From Podarcis raffonei (taxonomy: Eukaryota; Chordata; Lepidosauria; Squamata; Lacertidae), in the NCBI RefSeq assembly GCF_027172205.1, contig NC_070603.1, forward strand, positions 7,118,501 through 7,182,500: a stretch of DNA of 64,000 bases. The letters are read 5' to 3'. How positions within the stretch are numbered: the first letter of the stretch is position 1; every line of letters starts with the position of its first letter. Shown here one piece after another: positions 57,990 through 64,000 of the stretch. Below the pieces are notes generated by a model. It saw only the letters and a program-made list of their open reading frames with translations. It ran no database searches and was not told where the DNA came from. The position numbers and the translations under genes are program-made.

Positions 57990-60900
57990 TTATACCCTGC
58001 CCATCTGGCTGGGTTTCCCCAGCCACTCTGGGCAGCTTCCAAAAGAATATTAAAATACAATGATTCACCCAGATTATTGTAAGCAATTAACATCACTAAC
58101 AGGGTTGTCTGAAGATTTGTAATGAGAAATTTTCTATCTTTCTATTATTATTATTTTTTTAAAAATGAGCTATTTTGTAATGAGTGTAATTAGAATTGAG
58201 AAATGTACAAAATGCAATGATATAAAGGTTAATTTTGAAAGCCATGAGACGGGAGGGAAGGAAGTTGATAGGCTCTAAAGAGCCAAAGCGGTAAAGTGAA
58301 TAGGACCTGACCATTAGGTCCATTTGTGACTGACTCTGGGGTTGCGGTGCTCATCTCACTTTATTGGCCGAGGGAGCCGGCTTACAGCTTCCAGGTCATG
58401 TGGCAAACCAGAGCAGCGCACAGAAACACCGTTTACCTTCCTGCCAGAGCGGTACCTATTTATCTACTTGCACTTTGACGTGCTTTCAAACTGCTAGGTT
58501 GGCAGGAGCAGGGACCGAGCAATGGGAGCTCACCCCGTTGTGGGGATTCAAACCGCCGACATTCTGATCAGCAAGTCCTACGCTCTGAGGTTTAACCCAC
58601 AGCGCCACCCACGTCCCTGGTAAAGTGGATAGTGATGTTTTATTTATATAAAATAATGCATTGCATCATTATAGAGTGTGCATTGATGTAGCATGCCCAA
58701 GGATCTGTGGAACTGATGAATGGTGGGACATACATGGAACAAGCAAACAAAAAACATTTCCTCATGACTTCCCACAGTATCTCAATGTGTCTACACATAG
58801 CACATACACTGTGTTAAACTCGTTAAATACAGTAGCTGCTCTAATATGTGTTCATCCTATGAGTAAAGGCTTGCAACCATGAAAGCAAGACTGTTCATAT
58901 GCACTTTCCCCATTGACTCAGCACTCTGATGGGATGAAGGATGTTGATTCCATGGGAAAGGCCTGTGTGAATGGCTTTCTCCATGTGGTTGTGAGTCATT
59001 AAACACTATAGCCAGTGTGGTGTAGTGGTTAGAGCGGTGGACTCATAATCTGGTGAACTGGCTTCGATTCCCCACTCCTCCACATGCAGCCTGCTGGGTG
59101 ACCTTGGGCCAGTCACACTTCTCTGAAGTCTGTCAGTCTCACTCACCTCACAGAGTGATTGTTGTGGGGGAGGAAGGGAAAGGAGCATGTTAGCCGCTTT
59201 GAGACTCCTTCGGGTAGTGATAAAGTGGGATATCAAATCCAAATTCCTACAGCAGTGCTTTGGGGTGAACCCATGGCAAAGCAGTTCTCACAGAGCTGAG
59301 AGAATGTGTCAAAGGTGGGATAGACATGTGAGCATTTGTTATCATGGTGGTGAACAAGTGTCCTCCACGTGCTGACCTCCTACATGGAGGCGATGGTCAT
59401 GTAGGCAATTGCCATATGGGAGATGAGTTTGAGGCACACTTGGAAAAAAGCTTATACCCAAACAGAATTTTCCTCTAGTCTCAAATAGGTCCATTGAGGC
59501 TATCCTGTCCCTTAGACAATTCTGGGCACCAGGCCTCTGTAGGAACATTGCAAGTCCTTGTTGGAAACGGAAGGTGCCCATGGCAGTTTTGCTGTTGCAA
59601 CCCCAGAAAAGAAGCCAACTGAGAACTCCCAGGTAAGTTCCGCCCACTGTTGTGTGGGCTGGTCGATTCCTCCCCTTACCTGGCCAACTCTCTCCTGGCA
59701 ACGCCCCCCCCCCCCAGCTGGGATAGGGTATCTGGCAGAGGTAGACAGCTGCCTCCAGGTGTCCAGCCAGGGGGGGGCGCACATATCCAGGCTGTACTGC
59801 TGGGAGTCACATGGGATGGGGGGACTGCACACAACCGCACAAAAGCCACCCCCCGTTTCATGTGGGGAGCGGTCATTATGTAACACAAGGCCCACTCATC
59901 AGCTGTCTCTAGGGTAAGTACAGTACATTTGCCACATATAAAGGTAAAGGAACCCCTGACCATTAGGTCCAGTCACAAATGACTCTGGGGTTGCGGGCTT
60001 ATCTCGCTTTATTGGCCGAGGGAGCTGGCGTACAGCTTCCAGGTCATGTGGCCAGCATGACTAAGCCACTTCTGGAGAATCAGAGCAGCGCACGGAAATG
60101 CCGTTTACCTTCTCGCTAGAGCGGTACCTATTTATCTACTTTCACTTTGACGTGCTTTCGAACTGCTAGGTGGGCAGGAGCAGGGACCGAGCAACGGGAG
60201 CGCACGCCGTCGCAGGGATTCGAACCGCTGACCTTCTGTTTGGTTCTGGGGTTTAGACCACAGCGCCACCTGCGTCTCCACATTTGCCACATACTTGGGC
60301 CAAATAGGGTTGCCATACATCCAGAATTTCCAGAAAACTGTAGCCGCAAGTCCGGGCTGAAATATTGCAGAAATATCTGGGGAAATCCAGACGTATGGCA
60401 GCCCATATCGGCCCATATCACTGTGGCCTACTTCTCTCTGAAACGCTCAAAAACTTTGGCAAAAAAAAGGTCAACAATTTTTCTGTCCAGGGACAAACAT
60501 TTCTGTAACAAAACCTTGCTCAATGTTTGTGCAAGACATTTGTCCAATTCCCTTTTAATTGCTCTGAGAGAACATAAAGGCCTTTTCATCTGTAGTATTT
60601 GCAAGAATAAGGTCAAGAATGTCAAGTTCTTCCAGATTGTTCTGCTAGGCCTTTTGCCTAAAACTTGGCATTAGCATCTCATTCTAATCTGACTCCCTTT
60701 CACCATAACCGTTCTGCTGTGTTCCTCTGATAGATCCCGATTGACACCTGTTTCCCCCTCCACCCCTCCCACAACTCACCTTGTCAATGAACGAGGCCAA
60801 TTTACTATTGAGGCTCTGCAGCTCATTCTTTGCTTGAAACTTCACCGCTAGGGCTGTGGTATCAATCTCCAGGTTCAGAGGTTGCAGGAGGGACTTGTTG

Positions 60901-61220
60901 CAAATCACAGGAGCGATGGCGCGTGATGTACTGGTCATGACGCTTCCAGTATTCATGAAGCTGCAGCTATATCCAGTGCCATGATAGCTATGATCAGCAA
61001 CAACACTACAACGGCCACTTCTGCTACTGGTGGAAAGGTTGGGTCCATAAGTGCCAACACTCTTGCTGCTAAAGCCACCAGCTCCTCCATAATATATCCC
61101 AATACCCAGTGGAGGGCAAAGAGGTTGGCTCATAAAGCCCTGGCTTCCTTTGGTGGGCAGAACCTCAGAATAAGAGCTGTAATTTTTTGGATCAGATCCA
61201 GAACCAGATTGAGAAGACAT
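47474..61220 (-). CDS. Keratin gene C: cysteine-rich, hair-keratin-like type II keratin, nine exons
   Basis: In transcript order the exons are 61220-60780, 57526-57318, 56754-56694, 56093-55998, 55309-55145, 54638-54513, 52525-52305, 49809-49778 and 47757-47474. They total 1635 nt (544 residues). The head starts [16 protein letters not shown]. The rod start is divergent ([19 protein letters not shown]) but recognisable. Coil 1B and coil 2 follow, and the rod end is intact ([18 protein letters not shown]). Exon 8 encodes [10 protein letters not shown], the ten-residue form found in mammalian hair keratins (LCEGIGAVNV). The tail has His/Ser/Thr runs and ends [11 protein letters not shown] count 21 cysteines, including [11 protein letters not shown] in exon 5. 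It runs opposite to gene B, tail to tail. Role inferred: disulfide-linked filaments of hard appendages such as claw. The identity within the hair-keratin-like group is not certain. Confidence 0.94.
48055..48205 (+). mobile_element. tRNA-derived SINE (second family)
   Basis: Head 'ggtagagcatctgctgtgca' with B-box-like 'aggttcagtcct', then 'gagagctgctgctagttcac'. Confidence 0.6.
48574..48655. repeat. Single copy of the palindrome unit seen at 1385-1610
   Basis: 'gtatctgaagaagtgtgcat' through 'cttagttggtctctgaggtg'. Here only one arm is present, so the 1.5-kb locus is an inverted doubling of this unit. Confidence 0.8.
48664..48710 (+). repeat. (TA)n microsatellite
   Basis: About 23 TA units. 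Confidence 0.95.
49358..49667. mobile_element. GC-rich hAT-type MITE beside gene C exon 8
   Basis: Inverted ends CAGTGCTGTCTTAAGCATA and 'ctatgggtaagatggccctg'. The 8-bp flanks are GATTTGGG and GATTTGTG, a hAT-sized duplication with one change. It ends 110 bp downstream of exon 8. Confidence 0.8.
49778..49809 (-). CDS. Gene C exon 8: start of tail, short form
   Basis: 32 nt encoding [10 protein letters not shown] after the split codon, one codon shorter than in genes A and B. Acceptor actag|G, donor T|gtaagt. Confidence 0.92.
49910..50590 (-). mobile_element. CR1-type LINE 3' part
   Basis: (AAT)n tail at 49910-49958. The - strand encodes the CR1 end with [20 protein letters not shown] and GPSYLRDRL, well preserved. 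Confidence 0.92.
50591..51196. other. Gene C intron 7 interior, no gene seen
   Basis: No coding or RNA feature recognised. Confidence 0.55.
51197..51438. mobile_element. Tigger-like MITE
   Basis: 'gtggtacctcggtttacata' to 'aacccgaaatgccactg' then TA. Same subfamily as 24218-24459. Confidence 0.8.
51955..52197. mobile_element. Tigger-like MITE
   Basis: CAGTGGTACCTCGGGTTAAG to CCCAAGGTACCACTG, flanked by TA on both sides. It lies about 110 bp downstream of gene C exon 7. Confidence 0.87.
52305..52525 (-). CDS. Gene C exon 7: end of coil 2 with helix termination motif
   Basis: 221 nt encoding [16 protein letters not shown] to [13 protein letters not shown]. The split codon at the 3' end reads Trp instead of Arg. 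Acceptor gacag|T, donor TG|gtgagt. Confidence 0.95.
52708..53158 (-). mobile_element. CR1 LINE 3' end
   Basis: The ATTCTATGATA-type 3' terminus lies at about 52710 on the - strand. Upstream is the CR1 C-terminus ([33 protein letters not shown]). In gene C intron 6. Confidence 0.93.
53159..54374. other. Gene C intron 6 interior, no gene seen
   Basis: AT-rich intron without recognised elements. Confidence 0.6.
54375..54500. mobile_element. hAT-type MITE, 'ACTCCCATCA' family
   Basis: Contains 'gggctccaactctcatcagc' and 'ggggctgtagttcaacaaca'. It ends 13 bp from gene C exon 6. Confidence 0.6.
54513..54638 (-). CDS. Gene C exon 6: coil 2
   Basis: 126 nt encoding [15 protein letters not shown] to EIASVKAQ. 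Acceptor ggtag|T, donor CAG|gtgagt. Confidence 0.95.
54709..55100. mobile_element. hAT-type MITE split by a MIR-like SINE
   Basis: The left end 'caggggtgaggaacctgtgg' (54709-54733) and the remainder (54985-55100, ending 'caggttccccaccactg') are separated by the SINE at 54741-54984. TCTCCTG occurs on both sides of the SINE. Confidence 0.75.
54741..54984 (+). mobile_element. MIR-like tRNA-derived SINE
   Basis: Head 'gccagtgtggtgtagtggtt', B-box-like 'gggttcgcgtctcc', end 'gggatatcaaatccaaactc'. Confidence 0.87.
55145..55309 (-). CDS. Gene C exon 5: L12 and start of coil 2
   Basis: 165 nt encoding [20 protein letters not shown] to EAEAWFQCR, with four cysteines. Acceptor ctgcag|G, donor AGG|gtaagg. 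Confidence 0.95.
55556..55784. mobile_element. Tigger-like MITE
   Basis: CAGTCATACCTCGGGATAAA to CCCGAGGTACCACTG, TA-flanked. CpG-richer interior than the other copies. Confidence 0.82.
55998..56093 (-). CDS. Gene C exon 4: end of coil 1B
   Basis: 96 nt encoding [17 protein letters not shown] to SFLKCAYKQ. Acceptor ttgcag|G, donor CAG|gtgata. Confidence 0.94.
56694..56754 (-). CDS. Gene C exon 3: coil 1B
   Basis: 61 nt encoding [20 protein letters not shown]. Acceptor gcttag|G. The donor AAG|gttatg is poor by consensus. Confidence 0.93.
56755..57317. other. Gene C intron 2
   Basis: Holds a degraded 'ACTCCCATCA' MITE (56940-57050) and a GT/CA microsatellite (about 57226-57261). No gene. Confidence 0.6.
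57318..57526 (-). CDS. Gene C exon 2: coil 1A end to coil 1B
   Basis: 209 nt encoding [17 protein letters not shown] to TVEGYKA. Acceptor attcag|G, donor AG|gtgagc. Confidence 0.95.
57655..58300 (+). mobile_element. L1 LINE 3' end, interrupted by a CR1-type fragment
   Basis: Encodes the L1 ORF2 C-terminus ([42 protein letters not shown]) to a stop near 57947. L1-type 3' UTR resumes after 58123. It lies in gene C intron 1. Confidence 0.85.
57948..58114 (-). mobile_element. CR1-type 3' fragment nested in L1
   Basis: (AAT)n tail, then 'ctgcccatctggctgggttt'. ATTTGTAAT occurs on both sides (57939-57947 and 58115-58123). Confidence 0.75.
58304..58617 (-). mobile_element. Sauria-type SINE
   Basis: Flanked by GGTAAAGTGAATAG and GGTAAAGTGGATAG. 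A segment around the GCCAGCATGACTAAGCCGC block is missing. Confidence 0.87.
59011..59247 (+). mobile_element. MIR-like tRNA-derived SINE
   Basis: Head 'gccagtgtggtgtagtggtt' and 'cttcgattccccactcctcc', end 'gggatatcaaatccaaat'. Confidence 0.87.
59600..59885 (+). repeat. GC-rich interspersed repeat, unclassified
   Basis: Opposite-orientation relative of 8660-8965, with a 13-C run at about 59705 and the same end block GTGGGGAGCGGTCATTATG. Confidence 0.6.
59942..60277 (-). mobile_element. Sauria-type tRNA-derived SINE
   Basis: Flanked by ACATTTGCCACATA on both sides, a clear target-site duplication. Confidence 0.92.
60307..60412. mobile_element. Short MITE with inverted ends
   Basis: 'gggttgccatacatccaga' and 'tccagacgtatggcagccc' are near-perfect inverted repeats around 70 bp. 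Confidence 0.7.
60780..61220 (-). CDS. Gene C exon 1: head and start of coil 1A
   Basis: 147 codons from [13 protein letters not shown] to LASFIDK. The ATG at 61220 has G at -3; no in-frame ATG lies upstream near it. Donor AAG|gtgagt. Confidence 0.94.
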
Positions 61221-61340
61221 TGCTGCCTGGAGGAGCTGGAACAAAAGCAGATGAAAGGAATTGCAAAAGGTGCACTCCGGGGGGGAGGAGAGGGGGAGAG
61301 GAGAGGCAAAGGCTTTGTGGGTTTAAGTAGGGCAAGTCGT

Positions 61341-61348
61341 CCTTTATA
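61341..61348 (-). promoter_or_regulatory. TATA box of keratin gene C
   Basis: TATAAAGG on the - strand, about 121-128 bp before the ATG, matching the spacing in genes A and B. Confidence 0.65.
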
Positions 61349-62156
61349 TCCATTTTGGGAAGCTGGGTTTGGCTGCTTTGTTGTGGAGGAATAGCAATTT
61401 CTAGGCATTTATGAGCTGGGAATTTGGGGCAATAGGCTTCTCATGTGATGGGCTTAATAACCAGGCGAAACACTGGCAGCTCCCCTTCTGAGTGAGCATG
61501 TGAAGAGTCTCCTATAAAGCAGCCATGGATCTGTGTCACACAATATTAGGCCAGGGCCAAGGCAGAACCCCACTCCAGTCGCCCATCCTTCTAAAAGGAG
61601 GCGTTTTTGAACCTTTCCATGCAACCTAATTGCAAAATCTGCAGGCTGGCTAACTAGCTTATTGTGAGTGAAGACATCCAAGAAGAAGAGCTCTTGAGTG
61701 CTAAACATTCATTAACCCCCATGGAAGCTTTTGCAGAAATGTCATCACCACACCAGAAGCACATTCCTGAGTGTGGCGGACGCTTCGTGATGCTTGCTTA
61801 ACAGGCTACACTACAGACTGATGACCATCACAATGCTCAAGCCAAGTATCTAGGCCCTTGTGAGGGATAGTGAAGCGAGCAGATGCCATAATTAACCTTG
61901 TGGTTTTTGTTGCCATCCCAGCTTCATCTGCCAATAAAAACTATGATTATAGGATCTGTTGCTGCCGCCCTTTTGAAGGCTTGCTTATTCATTATTAGTA
62001 GCTTTGGGTTTCTTTGTATCTGTCTCTGTCTCTTCTCTGGTTGCTCCACAACTAGCAGCTATATTATTGTTTTGTTTTGGGTATCTAGTGGTCTATAGTG
62101 AACTCAGACTTCGGGGACTTTGTCAAGCTCCTCCCTGATTTTTTTAAAAAAATATA
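61349..62156. other. Upstream flank of gene C, no gene seen
   Basis: Presumed promoter and enhancer region. No repeat or gene recognised. Confidence 0.55.
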
Positions 62157-62417
62157 CTGTATTTTTTGCTCTATAAGACTCACTTTTCCCCCTCCTAAAA
62201 AGTAAGTGGAAATGTGTGTGCGTCTTATGGAGCGAATGCAGGCTGCACAGCTATCACAGAAGCCAGAACAGCAAGAGGGATCGCTGCTTTCACTGCACAG
62301 CGATCCCTCTTGCTGTTCTGGCTTCTGAGATTCAGAATATTTTTTTTTCTTGTTTTCCTCCTCCAAAAACCAGGTGCGTCTTGTGGTCTGGTGCGTCTTA
62401 TACAGCGAAAAATACAG
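62157..62417. mobile_element. MITE with internal perfect hairpin
   Basis: Inverted ends CTGTATTTTTTGCTCTATAA and 'ttatacagcgaaaaatacag', TA-flanked. Arms 62257-62286 and 62298-62327 are a perfect 30-bp inverted repeat with an 11-bp loop. Confidence 0.87.
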
Positions 62418-62789
62418 TATTTATTGGGGTCTTCTGAGGGGATCAGCTAAGCCCACCAGTAAAGAGAGGAAAATGTCTGGGTCACAGCTGGTTGAATTTA
62501 ACTAACTGCTACTCAAAGAAGTCCCACTGGAATTAATGAAATGCTCCCCTATTTCATTTTCTGAAATGATATGTAAAGCAAAGCAAAGCAAAGCTGTCCT
62601 TCAAAATTCACACTTCTCTGAATTTTGTAATGCAGTTCTTCCTCCAAGAAGTCATCGCTAAAATGTGCAAATAAATTCATATATTAGCAAAAAGAACATA
62701 CAAAAAATGTATTTGCTTTGTAACCATGTGTATGTGTTAGGCAAAATTGCATAACAACTTGTATATTAGGAGAAATTTGCATGCTGATG

Positions 62790-63165
62790 AATTTTGTTGT
62801 TGTTGTTTAGTTGTTTAGTCATGTCCACCTCTTCGTGACCCCATGGACCAGAGCACGCCAGGCACTCCTGTCTTCCACTGCCTCCCACAGTTTGGTCAAA
62901 CTCATCCTGGTAGCTTCGAGAACACTGTCCAACCATCTCGGCCTCTGTCGTCCCCTTCTCCTTGTGCCCTCCATCTTTCCCAACATCAGGGTCTTTTCCA
63001 GGGAGTCTTCTCTTCTCATGAGGTGCCCAAAGTATTGGAGCCTCAGCTTCAGGATCTGTCCTTCCAGTGAGCACTCAGGGCTGATTTCCTTCAGAATGGA
63101 TAGGTTTAATCTTCTTGCAGTCCATGGGACTCTCAAGAGTCTCCTCCAGCATGAATTTGCAAGAA
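62790..63165 (-). mobile_element. BovB (RTE) LINE 3' end
   Basis: The - strand encodes the BovB C-terminus (FGHLMRREDSLEKTLMLGK, then RRRGRQRPRWLDSV), a strongly recognisable signature. A GTT-rich tail follows at 62797. BovB is the presumed retrotransposition partner of the Sauria-type SINEs. Confidence 0.92.
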
Positions 63166-63190
63166 GACTTTTAATAACAATTATAATCAG

Positions 63191-63375
63191 TGCTTTTTTT
63201 CTGGGGGGACGCAGGGGTAAGTGTACCCCTAAACATTTTGTGGATCTTTGTACTTTTGTCCATTTACTGTATTTATTTTTCCTGATTTGAACTATAAAAT
63301 GGTGGTTTTCTTGAGTCAAAATGAGAGTACCCCAAACGTTGTGTTGTTTTGTTTTGTTTTTAGGAAAAAAGCAAT
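63191..63375. mobile_element. MITE with 'CAGTGCTTTTTTTC' ends
   Basis: Begins CAGTGCTTTTTTTCTGGGGG, contains 'gagagtaccccaaacg', and ends 'aggaaaaaagcaatg'. Same family as 36945-37095. Confidence 0.65.
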
Positions 63376-63615
63376 GATAATAATAATTGCAAAATGATGT
63401 GGAAACGTGGAGAACTGAATTTGTGTGAGAGAGAAACCAAAACCGACAGATTTGCCTACCAGTTGGCAGGAAAGGCCCATAGTGGAGAAAGAGAGATGAA
63501 AGAGGGAAGGAGGCAATAGCACCACCAAAATTTATGGTCCAATTTGCTGTAGAATGGGAGACATTGCAATGATGGTGGGGTGATTTTAAGGGAAGAGGTG
63601 CACATGCATGCAGTA
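63376..63615. other. Flank, no gene seen
   Basis: Nothing recognised. Confidence 0.5.
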
Positions 63616-63947
63616 AAGGTAAAGGGGACCCCTGGCAATTAGGTCCAGTCGTGGCCGACTCTGGGGTTGCGGTGCTCATCTCGCTTTATTGGCCGAGGGA
63701 GCCGGCGTACAGCTTCTGGGTCATGTGGCCAGCATGACTAAGCCGCTTCTGGCGAACCAGAGCAGTGCATGGAAACACCGTTTTCCTTCCCGCTGGGAAG
63801 GTATCTACTTGCACTTTGATGTTCTTTTGAACTGCTAGGTTGGCAGGAGCAGGGACTGAGCAACGGGAGCTCACCCCGTTGCGGGGATTTGAACCGCCGA
63901 CCTTCTGATCAGCAAGTCCTAGGCTCTGTGGTTTAACCCACAGAGAC
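63616..63947 (-). mobile_element. Sauria-type tRNA-derived SINE
   Basis: BovB-like tail first ('taaaggtaaaggggacccct'), tRNA-like head last with B box as GGGGATTTGAACC on the + strand. Confidence 0.9.
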
Positions 63948-64000
63948 ACTTAGTCATAAGCATGCTTAAAAACGTTTTGCAAAAATAAAGGTTTTAAAAA

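Noticed and set aside
59342-59963. Several overlapping open frames on both strands near 59.3-60.0 kb
   Set aside because: High GC and a C-run in an interspersed repeat leave frames open by chance.
62819-63679. 286-codon open frame on the - strand
   Set aside because: Only the last part is BovB ORF2. The upstream portion crosses a MITE and unrelated flank, so it is not one gene.
1-64000. CRISPR arrays, operons or prokaryotic systems
   Set aside because: The repeats are SINEs, LINEs, MITEs and microsatellites. The gene structure is vertebrate with spliced exons.

Overview
This 64 kb window looks like squamate reptile DNA, most likely a lizard. It carries about ten copies of a tRNA-derived SINE of the Sauria type (BovB-like 3' end), a BovB LINE fragment, 5'-truncated L1 and CR1 LINEs, and dense hAT and Tigger-like MITEs. 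No prokaryotic genes, true tRNA/rRNA genes or CRISPR arrays were seen.

The functional content is part of a type II (basic) keratin cluster. There are three complete nine-exon genes and one broken duplicate. Gene A (3318-17897, + strand, 525 codons) is a low-cysteine epidermal keratin of the K5/K6/K75 type. An incomplete tandem copy of gene A lies at about 19959-26338 and keeps only exons 1, 2 and 5. Gene B (29553-43916, + strand, 540 codons) and gene C (61220-47474, - strand, 544 codons) lie tail to tail. By my count they encode 17 and 21 cysteines, against one in gene A, and resemble the hair-keratin-like type II keratins described in reptiles. All three genes have identical internal exon sizes (209, 61, 96, 165, 126, 221 nt) and a TATA-like box about 120-130 bp before the ATG. 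Only the first exon, exon 8 and the tail exon vary in length. Every exon join gives one open frame, with totals of 1578, 1623 and 1635 nt.

Layout. 1-3190: repeats only (L1 with target-site duplication, MITEs, a long perfect palindrome). 3200-19960: gene A and its 3' flank. 19959-26340: pseudogene copy. 26340-29400: repeat-rich spacer. 29422-45030: gene B with a good poly(A) site at 45005. 45030-47470: spacer with nested repeats. 47474-61348: gene C. 61350-64000: upstream flank of gene C with MITEs, BovB and a SINE.

Type II keratins pair with type I keratins encoded elsewhere to form 10-nm filaments, so no partner is expected here. The cysteine-rich heads and tails of B and C suggest disulfide-linked filaments of hard skin appendages such as claws; this is inferred from family knowledge and not shown by the sequence. 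The gene A/pseudogene pair also acts as a local clock: several mobile-element insertions are present in one copy and absent, with an intact empty site, in the other.
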